A stretch of DNA of 33,080 nucleotides from Parcubacteria group bacterium GW2011_GWA2_47_21 (lineage in GTDB: Bacteria > Patescibacteriota > Minisyncoccia > Phycocordibacterales > DSPV01). Every line of letters starts with the position of its first letter. Position 1 is the stretch's first letter. The notes under the pieces were generated by a model. The model was not told the origin of the DNA, searched no databases, and worked only from the letters and a program-made list of their open reading frames with translations. The stretch lies in contig LCOC01000011.1 of the NCBI GenBank assembly GCA_001000545.1, forward strand, positions 1-33,080, read 5' to 3'. A program made the position numbers and the translations under genes. Of the stretch, positions 7,349 through 14,699 are shown piece by piece.

Positions 7349-7420
7349 CCCCTCGTAGTTTAATGGATAGAACTGCGGACTTCTAAGCCGCTAATGGGTG
7401 TTCGATTCACCCCGAGGGGA
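7349..7420 (+). tRNA. tRNA-Arg(TCT)
   Basis: Cloverleaf with acceptor CCCCTCG/CGAGGGG, D arm GTTT/GAAC, anticodon loop CTTCTAA (anticodon TCT, reads AGA), and T arm GGGTG/CACCC with loop TTCGATT. The anticodon stem has an A-G mismatch at its last pair. CCA is not encoded. It is followed after 8 bases by tRNA-Val, probably in one transcript. Confidence 0.93.
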
Positions 7421-7428
7421 GCGGTTTT

Positions 7429-7500
7429 GCGCGGTTAGCTCAGTGGTAGAGCAGTGCTTTTACACAGCAAAGGTCGGGGGTTCAAATCCCTCACCGCGCA
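7429..7500 (+). tRNA. tRNA-Val(TAC)
   Basis: Cloverleaf with acceptor GCGCGGT/ACCGCGC, D arm GCTC/GAGC, anticodon loop TTTACAC (anticodon TAC), and T loop TTCAAAT. CCA is not encoded. The next gene's GTG start is only two bases after its last base, so the tRNA and the pseudouridine synthase are probably co-transcribed and separated by tRNA processing. Confidence 0.95.
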
Positions 7501-7502
7501 TT

Positions 7503-8234
7503 GTGGAAATTAAAATTTTATACGAAGACGAAGATTTTTTAGTCGTGAACAAGCCGGCGGGGCTTATGGTTCATGGCGACGGCCGCAGCAGCGAGCCGAC
7601 TTTGGTTGATTGGCTTTTGAGGGAAAGGCCGGAGATTAAAGATGTGGGCGAGCCGCTTGTTTTAACTAACGGCCAAAAAATTGGTCGGCATGGGCTGGTC
7701 CATCGCTTGGACAAGGGAACCTCCGGCGTCCTTGCCGTCGCTAAAAATCAGACAGCTTTTGATTATCTCAAACATCTTTTTCAAAAAAGAAAAGTGGAAA
7801 AAATCTACCACGCGATTCTTTCGGGCGAAATGAATCGCGATGACGGCATTATTGAAAAGCCCATAGGTAGAAGTACCCACGATTTTCGAAAGAAAACCGT
7901 CGGGCTCTCCATAGCCGGCAAAGAACGGGAGGCGGTAACTTTTTATCGCGTTTTGGCTCGGGGCCGAGGGCTTTCTTTCGTTGAGTTTATTCCAAAGACC
8001 GGCCGTACCCACCAAATCAGGGTGCACGCCAAATTTTTGGGTTACCCGGTTTTGGGCGATTCTCTTTATGGCAAGAAACAAGCCAGCGAGTCGGATATCG
8101 GGCGGATGGCTTTGCACGCCCGAGAGATTTCGTTTGTGAATCAAGCCGGCCGTAAAATTTCCGTTATCGCGCCTTATCCGGAGGATTTTGAAACGGTTCT
8201 GAAGTCATCCTTTGCCGGCAAGTTGCGGTTTTAA
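7503..8234 (+). CDS. rluD: RluA/RluD-family rRNA pseudouridine synthase
   Basis: A 243-residue pseudouridine synthase of the RluA family, which isomerises uridines in 23S rRNA or tRNA. Core motifs: ILYEDEDFLVVNKPAGLMVHG, GLVHRLDKGTSGVLAVAKN with the catalytic Asp, and RTHQIRVHAKFLGYPVLGDSLYG. The frame stays open upstream, but that part reads through two tRNA genes, so I place the start at GTG 7503 (VEIKILYEDED), just after tRNA-Val. No N-terminal S4 domain is present, unlike E. coli RluD. The exact uridine target cannot be told from sequence, so the symbol is tentative. Confidence 0.9.
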   Translation: MEIKILYEDEDFLVVNKPAGLMVHGDGRSSEPTLVDWLLRERPEIKDVGEPLVLTNGQKIGRHGLVHRLDKGTSGVLAVAKNQTAFDYLKHLFQKRKVEKIYHAILSGEMNRDDGIIEKPIGRSTHDFRKKTVGLSIAGKEREAVTFYRVLARGRGLSFVEFIPKTGRTHQIRVHAKFLGYPVLGDSLYGKKQASESDIGRMALHAREISFVNQAGRKISVIAPYPEDFETVLKSSFAGKLRF

Positions 8235-8261
8235 GTTCGGTATGTTAAATTCTTTGAGCGT

Positions 8262-8720
8262 ATGAAAACTGACCAAATCATTTCGCCGACCGATGTGGAA
8301 AATAGAAAGAAGCTCCCGATAAGTTCGGGAGACACTGTTCGCGTTTGGCAAAAAATCGTCGAAAAGGAAATTAACGAAAAAACCAAGGAAACGAAAGAAC
8401 GTTCTCGCCTTCAGGCCTTTGACGGTTTGGTGATAGGACGGAAACACGGCGCCGAAGCGGGCGCCACCTTTACTGTTCGCAAAACAATAGACGGCATCGG
8501 CGTGGAAAGAATTTTTCCGCTTTACTCGCCTTTAATTGATAAAATAGAAATTCTTCGCCGAGCAAAAGTTCGGCGCGCCAAACTTTATCACATCCGCGAC
8601 AAAGCGGCTAAAGAAATCAGAAGGCAAATGAGAAATGAACTGAAGATTAAAATTCCGGTACCGGAGCAAAGCGAAACGGTTTTGACAGAAGAGAAAAAAG
8701 AGGAAGCAAGCGGCGAGTAA
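8262..8720 (+). CDS. rplS: Large ribosomal subunit protein bL19
   Basis: A 152-residue bL19, a component of the 50S subunit at the interface with the small subunit. Conserved features: [57 protein letters not shown] and [15 protein letters not shown]. The C-terminal 35 residues are an extra charged tail (Glu/Lys-rich) beyond the usual 115-120 residues. The start at ATG 8262 is 27 bases after the rluD-type gene. Confidence 0.97.
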   Translation: MKTDQIISPTDVENRKKLPISSGDTVRVWQKIVEKEINEKTKETKERSRLQAFDGLVIGRKHGAEAGATFTVRKTIDGIGVERIFPLYSPLIDKIEILRRAKVRRAKLYHIRDKAAKEIRRQMRNELKIKIPVPEQSETVLTEEKKEEASGE

Positions 8721-8727
8721 AAAATTT

Positions 8728-8940
8728 GTGTTTTGGCTTCGACGAACGCCACACTCTCTCATTGGTATTTCTGGGCATATTTCGGCTGACGGTAGAAAGC
8801 GAACACTCCAACTTAAATACGCGAAAATGGAGACCTTGCGTCTTTTAAGATATATGTACTATTCACTTTCCGTCGTTTGCTTACAAAGAAAGCGCTTGAA
8901 ACTGGAGAAAACATTGGCTATAGTTGGTAAGTCAATATAA
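8728..8940 (+). CDS. LAGLIDADG-like endonuclease remnant or mini-protein
   Basis: A 70-residue frame starting at GTG 8728, 7 bases after rplS and ending 11 bases before tRNA-Leu. LIGISGHISADGRKRTLQLKY resembles a degenerate LAGLIDADG repeat and its following strand. KMETLRLLRYMYYSLSVVCLQRKRLKLEKTL matches the C-terminal segment common in LAGLIDADG_3 homing endonucleases (a YMYY-x-x-CLxRK-like end). It is less than half the normal length, so it is probably a decayed or partial homing endonuclease beside a tRNA gene. The match is from memory of the family pattern; confidence is moderate. Confidence 0.5.
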   Translation: MFWLRRTPHSLIGISGHISADGRKRTLQLKYAKMETLRLLRYMYYSLSVVCLQRKRLKLEKTLAIVGKSI

Positions 8941-8951
8941 CTGATGGTCGC

Positions 8952-9033
8952 GCGCAGGTGGAGAAATTGGCAAACTCACTACCTTGAGGGGGTAGCGCCG
9001 TAAGGCTTGCGGGTTCAAGTCCCGCCCTGCGCA
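8952..9033 (+). tRNA. tRNA-Leu(GAG)
   Basis: Class II tRNA of 82 bases: acceptor GCGCAGG/CCTGCGC, anticodon stem CTACC/GGTAG with loop TTGAGGG (anticodon GAG), variable arm CGCCGTAAGGCT, T arm GCGGG/CCCGC with loop TTCAAGT. CCA is not encoded. Confidence 0.95.
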
Positions 9034-9043
9034 TTTTTGAAAT

Positions 9044-9763
9044 TCAACCCTTTCTAATTTTCACCTTTTTGATTTTTTCAAAAAGAGGCAGATAAAGGTC
9101 ATTTTGGACATCTATTTCAAGTTCTCGCTTGTCGGTTTTTTCTACGAATTCAACCGGCACTTTTTCAATTAAAGCTAAAGGAATTTGTTCGTTGCCTTCT
9201 CCCATAGTGAGAACCGCCGCGGTTGCCAAACTGTCAACCGCGTCCACTCTTTGGTGTCTGAAGGTTCGGCCGAAAATATCCGGTTTGCCTTTATAACTTT
9301 TAAGTCCGCGAAGCCCGGCGTAGCCGATTGTTACCCCGACTGTGCCGTGGCGGAGAGGGATAAGCCGGCTGTCGGTGATAATTACCGCGAAATTTTTGAG
9401 AAGGAACTTCTTCATCAGAGTTTTTCTGATTTTTTCCGCCAACGCGAAGCTGTTTTGAGGGAGGAGAATCAATTTGCCGTTGCCGTTTGATTCGTCAATG
9501 CCGGCGCTGGCCATTACTAGATTATCGCGGATGGTAAGCCAGACATATTTTGTCCGCATGGCGAATTGGCTTTCGGCGCGAATGAGGCGTTCTTTTTCCT
9601 TCTCATCCTTCACGAGCGCCGTGCGGCCTTCGGATAGGGCGGCGATTTTGGAGGTTACCGCCAGGACGGACTTCTCCGGAATTTTTTTAATATGTTCCAA
9701 TATAAAATTAAGGAGATTTTCTCCCTCCAAGAAAATTCTGGTTTTTACGGGTTTGATAATCAT
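9044..9763 (-). CDS. CofE-like gamma-glutamyl ligase (coenzyme F420-0:L-glutamate ligase family)
   Basis: A 239-residue protein of the CofE family, which adds glutamates to F420-0 in organisms that make F420. Matching features: SVLAVTSKIAALSEGR (family VTSKVVSKAEGR), ASAGIDESNGNGKLILLP (AGID-x-SN metal/GTP site), AVIITDSRLIPLRHGTVGVTIGYAGL, and DIFGRTFRHQRVDAVDSLATAAVLTMGEGNE. Length is normal. CPR bacteria are not known to make F420, so the substrate may be another gamma-carboxyl acceptor (inference). It is convergent with tRNA-Leu and divergent from the adenosyltransferase gene. Confidence 0.85.
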   Translation of the reverse strand: MIIKPVKTRIFLEGENLLNFILEHIKKIPEKSVLAVTSKIAALSEGRTALVKDEKEKERLIRAESQFAMRTKYVWLTIRDNLVMASAGIDESNGNGKLILLPQNSFALAEKIRKTLMKKFLLKNFAVIITDSRLIPLRHGTVGVTIGYAGLRGLKSYKGKPDIFGRTFRHQRVDAVDSLATAAVLTMGEGNEQIPLALIEKVPVEFVEKTDKRELEIDVQNDLYLPLFEKIKKVKIRKG

Positions 9764-9871
9764 GTCGTTTGCAAAATGCTATAGTTCATTCTAATATGCG
9801 TCAATCAGTATTTTGTTTGTTTCTAAAAGCTTTGAAACTTTGAAGCTAACGAAGCTTTGAAGGAAGCTATC

Positions 9872-10435
9872 ATGTTGTATACAAGAAAAGGCGATAGCGG
9901 CACAACCAAGGTTTTTGACTCAAAACCCGGCGAGCGGATTTCCAAGGCCTCTTGCCAAACGGAAGCGCTTGGCGCCTTGGACGAGCTTAATTCCTGGCTT
10001 GGCTTTTGCAAGACAAGGGTTTTGGAATGGCAGATGAAAGTTGGCCTTAACGAAGCGCTTTTCCGCGACATTATCCACCAAATTCAAAAAGACCTTTTCA
10101 TCATTCAGGCGGAAGTCGCCGGCGCCGAAAAAACGATTGCCCGCCCGAAGGTTCTTTGGCTTGAAGGAATTATTGATGACGCCGAAAAAGAATTGCCGTC
10201 GATTAAAAATTTTGTTATTCCTGGCGGAAGCGACGCGTCGGCGATTTTAGATGTGGCAAGGACTATGGCAAGACGAACCGAACGGAGAGTAATCGAAGCC
10301 GTTCTGAAAGGAGAAGCAAAAGCGGGAGGGGAAAGTTTGGCCTACCTGAATCGCCTTTCCTCGCTTCTTTACGCGCTGGCTCGCCTAACCAACGCGAAGC
10401 TCGGCTTTAAAGAAAATTCGCCGGATTACTTATAA
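9872..10435 (+). CDS. PduO-type ATP:cob(I)alamin adenosyltransferase
   Basis: A 187-residue adenosyltransferase that converts cob(I)alamin to adenosylcobalamin. LYTRKGDSGTTKVF is the N-terminal ATP-binding motif. Later marks are ALGALDELNSWLGF, FVIPGGSDASAILDVARTMARRTERR with the family's conserved Arg/Glu, and YLNRLSSLLYALARL. I take ATG 9872, with AAGGA 8 bases upstream, rather than a TTG five codons earlier. No cobalamin-dependent enzyme is in the window. The preceding 30 bases carry short direct repeats of GAAGCTTTGAA. Confidence 0.92.
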   Translation: MLYTRKGDSGTTKVFDSKPGERISKASCQTEALGALDELNSWLGFCKTRVLEWQMKVGLNEALFRDIIHQIQKDLFIIQAEVAGAEKTIARPKVLWLEGIIDDAEKELPSIKNFVIPGGSDASAILDVARTMARRTERRVIEAVLKGEAKAGGESLAYLNRLSSLLYALARLTNAKLGFKENSPDYL

Positions 10436-10472
10436 AGAAGATATCCACAGCGTCCAGTGATAACATCTCTGC

Positions 10473-10478
10473 TATAAT
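10473..10478 (+). promoter_or_regulatory. Extended -10 box TGCTATAAT, leaderless spacing
   Basis: A perfect TATAAT preceded by TGC, ending 6 bases before the ATG at 10485. It implies a leaderless mRNA for the first HNH gene. Confidence 0.65.
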
Positions 10479-10484
10479 TATGCC

Positions 10485-10973
10485 ATGACGGTGTTAAGTT
10501 GTGATTCGTGCCACTGTTATTTTTCCAGAAAGCCATCGCAAATTGGGCTCGCAAAAAGGCATTTCTGCTCGACTTATTGTCAATATAAAGCAAGTCGAAA
10601 AGGAAGTTTTGTTAGATGTCTCCAGTGCAGTAAGAAAGTATATAAATCTCTTAATAATCTCAAAAGATCGAAGAGCAAAAAGCATTTTTGTTCTGTTTTG
10701 TGCAGTAATATTTGGCATGGCAAAGAGTTTTCTAGAGAAAAGCACCCGAACTGGAAAGGCGGTGAGTTCTCTTACAAAGACGCTTTAAAAAGACACGATG
10801 TATTGAAACAATGTGTTCTTTGTGGAAAATCAGACCAGAGGATTCTAGCAGTGCATCATGTTGATCGTAATCGTAAAAATAATAAATTGGAGAATTTAAT
10901 GTGGCTTTGCCACAACTGCCACTTTCTTGTTCATCATTATAAGAGAGAAGGATTGAAAATTATGAAAAGTTAA
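10485..10973 (+). CDS. HNH endonuclease with N-terminal zinc-binding repeats (copy 1)
   Basis: A 162-residue protein. Two Cys-rich repeats come first (CDSCHCYF...HFCSTYC and CLQCSKKV...HFCSVLC), each a CxxC plus CxxxC treble-clef-like unit. A linker with HPNWKGG, typical of phage-type HNH proteins, precedes the HNH domain: CVLCG, AVHHVDRNRKNNKLENLMWLCHNCH, with the HH, N and H expected at the active site. The gene is clearly more A/T-rich than its neighbours, suggesting transfer. It is followed one base later by a paralogue. Such free-standing HNH genes are usually homing-type or phage-derived. Confidence 0.88.
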   Translation: MTVLSCDSCHCYFSRKPSQIGLAKRHFCSTYCQYKASRKGSFVRCLQCSKKVYKSLNNLKRSKSKKHFCSVLCSNIWHGKEFSREKHPNWKGGEFSYKDALKRHDVLKQCVLCGKSDQRILAVHHVDRNRKNNKLENLMWLCHNCHFLVHHYKREGLKIMKS

Positions 10974-10974
10974 T

Positions 10975-11475
10975 ATGTCTCATCTTTTGTGTAAAATTTG
11001 CAGAAAAAAATTCTATGTTCGTCCTACTCATGTAAAAATTGGATGGGGTAAATATTGTTCCCGGTCTTGTCACCATAAAGGAATGCGGACCGGAAAATTT
11101 ATTGGGTGTTTCCTTTGCGGCAAGGGGATATATAGGACTCCAACAAGCATGTTACACTCAAAAAGTAAAAAATATTTTTGTAGTAAATCGTGTCAAACGA
11201 AATGGAGGAATACGCAGTATATAGGGTCTAAACACGCAAATTGGAAAGATGGCAAAAATGCGTACAAAAGTGTTCTCAATCGTCACGGTATTATGCCGAT
11301 ATGTTTCTATTGTCGGACTCGCGATAAAAGAATTTTAGCAGTTCACCACATCGATGAGAATCATTTTCATAATTATGTCAGTAACCTTGCTTGGCTGTGT
11401 CACAATTGCCATTATTTAGTACATAATGATAAGGTAGAGAAACAAAAATTCTTGGCAAACCTAAACAAGAATTGA
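10975..11475 (+). CDS. HNH endonuclease with N-terminal zinc-binding repeats (copy 2)
   Basis: A 166-residue paralogue of the preceding gene with the same layout: CKICRKKFYVRPTHV and FLCGKGIYRTPTSML zinc units, each closed by a YCSRSC or FCSKSC motif, a HANWKDGK linker, then an HNH domain with CFYCRTRDKRILAVHHIDENHFHNYVSNLAWLCHNCH. The two copies are well diverged, so the tandem duplication is not recent, or both arrived together. It ends 3 bases before tRNA-His. Low GC matches copy 1. Target DNA is unknown; the tRNA-His flank is a plausible homing location. Confidence 0.88.
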   Translation: MSHLLCKICRKKFYVRPTHVKIGWGKYCSRSCHHKGMRTGKFIGCFLCGKGIYRTPTSMLHSKSKKYFCSKSCQTKWRNTQYIGSKHANWKDGKNAYKSVLNRHGIMPICFYCRTRDKRILAVHHIDENHFHNYVSNLAWLCHNCHYLVHNDKVEKQKFLANLNKN

Positions 11476-11478
11476 TAT

Positions 11479-11553
11479 GGTGCTCGTAGTTTAGCGGTAA
11501 AACACTGCCCTGTGGAGGCAGATTTGAGAGTTCGACTCTCTCCGAGCACCCCA
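11479..11553 (+). tRNA. tRNA-His(GTG)
   Basis: Cloverleaf with the extra G-1 (11479) paired to C73, acceptor GTGCTCG/CGAGCAC, anticodon stem CTGCC/GGCAG with loop CTGTGGA (anticodon GTG), and T loop TTCGACT. CCA is encoded (11551-11553). Confidence 0.96.
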
Positions 11554-11568
11554 GTTTTACGGCAATTA

Positions 11569-11592
11569 AAAACCGCTCAAGGGAGCGGTTTT
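11569..11592 (+). terminator. Rho-independent terminator after tRNA-His
   Basis: Perfect hairpin AAAACCGCTC-aagg-GAGCGGTTTT, 15 bases after tRNA-His. The run of A on the other side lets it also serve the convergent minus-strand gene ending at 11603. Confidence 0.8.
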
Positions 11593-11602
11593 GGTCGGCG
11601 CT

Positions 11603-11980
11603 TTACACCTTAATCATTTCGGCTTCAGTCAAGACATCGCCTTTGCCGTTCCGGTCGAAAACGACATGGATGATGAAGTAGGGCGAGGTTGCTTTGTCTT
11701 GCAGAAAATCAATGTGGATGAAAACCCCCAGGCCCTCGTCGTAGGGATGGAAAGCAAAACAAATCATATCGGCTTTCGCGAACGCTTGCCGGAATATGCC
11801 GTTGCCGTGGAATCCCCAGGAAAGGCATTTAACAATTCTACCGCCCCAATAGTATTCGTGGGTGCCATCGCCTAGGCCGGATGAGCAAAAATCATTGACG
11901 GTTTGTTTGGCCATAAGCCGCGCTTTTTTTGATGCGGTTGGAGGCAAGAAATTTCTAATGGAGATTAGCAGTGTTTTCAT
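11603..11980 (-). CDS. Hypothetical protein, 125 residues
   Basis: I do not recognise this protein. It is soluble and of mixed composition, with a segment rich in aromatic residues and glycine (HEYYWGGRIVKCLSWGFHGNGIF) and a C-terminal half with alternating hydrophobic strands (GVFIHIDFLQDK, YFIIHVVFDRNGKGDVLTEAEMI). An alternative start lies at Met-23 (MAKQTVND, base 11914). It converges on the tRNA-His terminator. No promoter or ribosome-binding site stands out. The absence of a better frame on either strand and protein-like composition support a gene, but the function is unknown. Confidence 0.6.
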   Translation of the reverse strand: MKTLLISIRNFLPPTASKKARLMAKQTVNDFCSSGLGDGTHEYYWGGRIVKCLSWGFHGNGIFRQAFAKADMICFAFHPYDEGLGVFIHIDFLQDKATSPYFIIHVVFDRNGKGDVLTEAEMIKV

Positions 11981-12027
11981 AAGTGCGTCTGATTAAAGAT
12001 ATACACCTTTTGTCGGCTTTTGTGAAT

Positions 12028-12074
12028 CTGTGAAAATCAGTTCCTCACAATTTATGAAGAACTGATTTTCACAG
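12028..12074. repeat. 47-bp hairpin repeat, copy 1
   Basis: A 20-bp stem with a 7-base loop (CAATTTA): left arm from CTGTGAAAATCAG, right arm ending CTGATTTTCACAG. One pair is mismatched relative to copy 2 at 16758-16804. The bases after it (CACGCCAG) also match copy 2 (CACGCTAG), so the repeat unit is longer than the hairpin. It lies just upstream of the DUF2914 gene promoter. Confidence 0.9.
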
Positions 12075-12115
12075 AGCACGCCAGCTTATCTCGTTACAGG
12101 CGAGCGGTTTTTTGG

Positions 12116-12121
12116 TAGAAT
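12116..12121 (+). promoter_or_regulatory. -10 box TAGAAT, leaderless spacing
   Basis: TAGAAT (5 of 6 to consensus) ending 7 bases before the ATG at 12129, downstream of a T-rich run. Confidence 0.5.
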
Positions 12122-12128
12122 TACCTAA

Positions 12129-13226
12129 ATGTTTTTAGGTCTTAAAAGCAGGGTGGCGGATTGGTGGGAGCGCAACGAACGGCGGCTTTCTTCTTTCGCG
12201 CTTTTTACCGGTTTCATCGTTGATAATCTGACGCTGACTCGGATTACGCTCAATTCCGTGAGTGTTGCCCTTTTTTCTTATCTTTTGGTTGCCGGCTTTT
12301 GCATCATCGTCCTCAATTTTTTGGAGAACACTCCAGAGCGCCAGGGTTTCAAAGCTAAAATTCACGCTTTCACGCTAATCATTCTCCAATTCACTTTCGG
12401 CGCGCTCTTCAGCGGGTTTTTGGTTTTTTATTCGCGCGGCGCTTCCATCGGCGCGAGCTGGCCGTTTCTTTTGATTTTATTTTTTATTCTTATCGGCAAT
12501 GAGTTTTTAAGAACTCGCTACATCAGAATCGGTTTTCAGATGATAATTTTTTTCATCGCCCTTTTCTCCTATTCCATTTTTTTCATGCCTATCATGACGA
12601 AGAAGGTCGGCGCCGGCGTTTTTCTTCTAAGCGGCGCGGCGAGTTTGCTTTTAATCTACCTGTTTCTTCGGCTTATAGGTTTGGTTTCGCCGGAGCGTTT
12701 CAGCAAAAGCAAGCCCTTCGTTTTGGGCGGGATGATTGCCGTTTTTGGCTTGATGAATTTCCTTTATTTCAAAAACCTTATTCCGCCCCTGCCTTTGACC
12801 CTAAAAGAAGCGGCGGTGTTTCATGACCTTAAAAAATTGCCGTCAGGCGAATATTTGGTTACCGCGGAGGCGAAAAAATGGCACGAGAAATTTCGCCTGC
12901 GGGAAATTGTCCGCGTTTCAGCCCCATGCGAACCGCTTTATTTCTGGAGCGCGGTTTTCGCGCCGACTGATTTGGAGATTGATGTCACTCATGTGTGGCT
13001 TAAATTTAGCGAAGCGAAAGGTCAGTGGCTGGAGACCTTCCGGACGACTTTTCCGATTAAAGGCGGACGCGTTGGAGGATTTCGGGGCTTTTCTTTGAAG
13101 GAGCGGGTAACCCCCGGTCTTTGGCGCGTGGATGTAAAAACGCCCCGGGGCCAGGTGATCGGCCGGATGAGTTTCAGGGCTTTGGAGAAAGAAGCGCAGG
13201 TTGATTTTGTGGAAGAAATAAAATGA
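12129..13226 (+). CDS. Polytopic membrane protein with C-terminal DUF2914 domain
   Basis: A 365-residue protein. The first 230 residues carry about seven TM helices (hydrophobic blocks from about residue 20 to 220). The remainder is a beta-rich domain matching DUF2914: APCEPLYFWSAVFAPTDLEIDVTHVWLKF, then GGRVGGFRGFSLKERVTPGLWRVDVKTPRGQVIGRMSFR. DUF2914 has no established biochemical role; it is predicted to lie outside the membrane. The start is supported by a -10 box 7 bases upstream. The next gene begins 15 bases after the stop, likely one transcript. Confidence 0.82.
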   Translation: MFLGLKSRVADWWERNERRLSSFALFTGFIVDNLTLTRITLNSVSVALFSYLLVAGFCIIVLNFLENTPERQGFKAKIHAFTLIILQFTFGALFSGFLVFYSRGASIGASWPFLLILFFILIGNEFLRTRYIRIGFQMIIFFIALFSYSIFFMPIMTKKVGAGVFLLSGAASLLLIYLFLRLIGLVSPERFSKSKPFVLGGMIAVFGLMNFLYFKNLIPPLPLTLKEAAVFHDLKKLPSGEYLVTAEAKKWHEKFRLREIVRVSAPCEPLYFWSAVFAPTDLEIDVTHVWLKFSEAKGQWLETFRTTFPIKGGRVGGFRGFSLKERVTPGLWRVDVKTPRGQVIGRMSFRALEKEAQVDFVEEIK

Positions 13227-13241
13227 GCGTATGAAAAGAAC

Positions 13242-13808
13242 ATGAGAATAAAAAGGCGAATGTATTTTTACCATCTCCTTAGAGATATTTTTATCGTCGT
13301 GGGAAGCATTGCCGCCGCCTATTTTCTTATGAAGGCGGGCGCGATAGAAAAGTTTCTTGAAGCTACCTCAAGCTTTAAACTTGTGGCGAGTTTTGTCGCG
13401 GGAATGTTTTTCACTACGGTTTTCACCGTCGCGCCCGCCACCGTCGCGCTTATTGCCATTGCCAAATCTTTGCCAGCGATTTATGTGGCGCTTTTGGGTG
13501 GGGTCGGCGCGATGATTGTGGATGCCGTAATTTTTCGGTTTTTTCGCGACAAAGTTGCTTCTGATGCCAGCGGCGTTTTAAACAAAAGTTCTAAAAAGTG
13601 GCTCCGCGCCCTTTTTCGCCACGGTTTTCTGAAGTGGCTCCTGGTTATTTTGGGTGGCGTAATTATCGCGTCGCCTCTGCCGGACGAACTCGGCTTGGCG
13701 CTTATCAGCGTCTCAAAGATTAAAAATTCCGTTCTTTTCCCGCTCCTGTTCATTATGAATTTTTTAGGAATTCTGGCCATTGTGTCCTTGGCTGACTTAA
13801 TTATTTGA
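13242..13808 (+). CDS. Hypothetical polytopic membrane protein
   Basis: A 188-residue protein with about five TM helices: residues 12-32, 45-70, 75-97, 130-150 and 165-187. A basic loop lies in the middle (residues 97-128, rich in Arg and Lys). The segment VILGGVIIASPLPDELGLALISVSKIK recalls the re-entrant PxPxE motif of DedA-like proteins, but the rest does not match well, so I leave it unassigned. An alternative start is Met-7 (13260). It follows the DUF2914 gene closely and probably shares its transcript. Confidence 0.7.
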   Translation: MRIKRRMYFYHLLRDIFIVVGSIAAAYFLMKAGAIEKFLEATSSFKLVASFVAGMFFTTVFTVAPATVALIAIAKSLPAIYVALLGGVGAMIVDAVIFRFFRDKVASDASGVLNKSSKKWLRALFRHGFLKWLLVILGGVIIASPLPDELGLALISVSKIKNSVLFPLLFIMNFLGILAIVSLADLII

Positions 13809-13852
13809 GTGGAAATTTGAGGGGAAATTAGGTCAATACCGCGCGGTTACTG

Positions 13853-13880
13853 CCCGCCTGCGCGCCGACACGCAGGCGGG
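13853..13880. repeat. GC-rich hairpin
   Basis: CCCGCCTGCG-8 bases-CGCAGGCGGG, a perfect 10-bp stem of the same GC-palindrome class as at 1652 and 2882. It lies in the 198-base gap between the membrane protein and the DsbA-like gene and may act as a terminator, though no T run follows. Confidence 0.65.
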
Positions 13881-14006
13881 GTAGGCGGGTTGGCCACGCT
13901 AATTGATGAGCGGAGCGAGGTCTTCCTCGCGAGCTTTTGCCGTAGACCCACATCTTCACTTCACAGCTCAATAAAGCCATATTACAGTTTGTGGTAAGTT
14001 AGTGGA

Positions 14007-14699
14007 ATGAATAAAAATAGCAACAGCACGCTGATTTGGGTCGGGGTGATTATCGCCGTTTTGGTTGCGGGCGGTTTGGCGGTTTATTTCGCCAAAGGAA
14101 GCGGCGCTGGCGGAAATTCCATGGCCAACGCGCTTTCGGCGGTAACCGATACCGATTGGTCAGCCGGCAATAAGAACGCGCCGGTTACTCTTATTGAATA
14201 CAGCGATTTCCAATGCCCGGCTTGCGCCGCTTATTTTCCTTTGATTGAAGAACTCCGCCGGAATAATCCGGATAAATTGCGTTTCGTCTATCGCCACTTT
14301 CCGCTGGCCCAGCATAAAAACGCCGAGCCGGCGGCGCTGGCGTCGGAAGCAGCCGGCAAAGAAGGCAAATTTTTTGAAATGTATGTTACTCTGTTCACCA
14401 GGCAGAAAGAATGGGAAAACGAGCCGAATCCAACCGCGAAATTCGCCGCCTACGCCGTCTTAATAGGCCTTGACGCCAAAAAGTTCCTTGATGATTACAA
14501 GGATGCCGGCGCCAAAGAAAAAATTCGCGCCGACTATAAAGACGGTTTTCGGGCCGGCGTCAATTCCACTCCCACTTTTTTCGTTAACGGTAAAAGAATC
14601 GCCAACCCCAATAACTTAAATGAATTTCAAAAAATTATTGATGACGCCGCTTCAACGGCCGGTTCGGAAATCGGCACTTCTACTCCTCCTCTTAATTAG
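14007..14699 (+). CDS. Membrane-anchored DsbA-like thiol oxidoreductase
   Basis: A 230-residue protein with an N-terminal TM anchor (residues 9-29) and an extracytoplasmic thioredoxin-fold domain of the DsbA_4/BdbD type. VTLIEYSDFQCPACAAYFP carries the CPAC active site, FVYRHFPLAQHKNAEPAALASEAA is the typical helix, and GVNSTPTFFVNGKRI carries the cis-proline. It introduces or isomerises disulfides in exported proteins. The downstream VKOR gene overlaps its 3' end and would reoxidise it, a known pairing in CPR and Actinobacteria. The start is at ATG 14007; TAAGTT with a TGG extension 6 bases upstream is a weak -10 candidate. Confidence 0.93.
   Translation: MNKNSNSTLIWVGVIIAVLVAGGLAVYFAKGSGAGGNSMANALSAVTDTDWSAGNKNAPVTLIEYSDFQCPACAAYFPLIEELRRNNPDKLRFVYRHFPLAQHKNAEPAALASEAAGKEGKFFEMYVTLFTRQKEWENEPNPTAKFAAYAVLIGLDAKKFLDDYKDAGAKEKIRADYKDGFRAGVNSTPTFFVNGKRIANPNNLNEFQKIIDDAASTAGSEIGTSTPPLN

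Noticed and set aside
7162-7502. N-terminal extension of the pseudouridine synthase and a frame over the palindrome
   Set aside because: The extension reads through tRNA-Arg and tRNA-Val; the family start fits GTG 7503.
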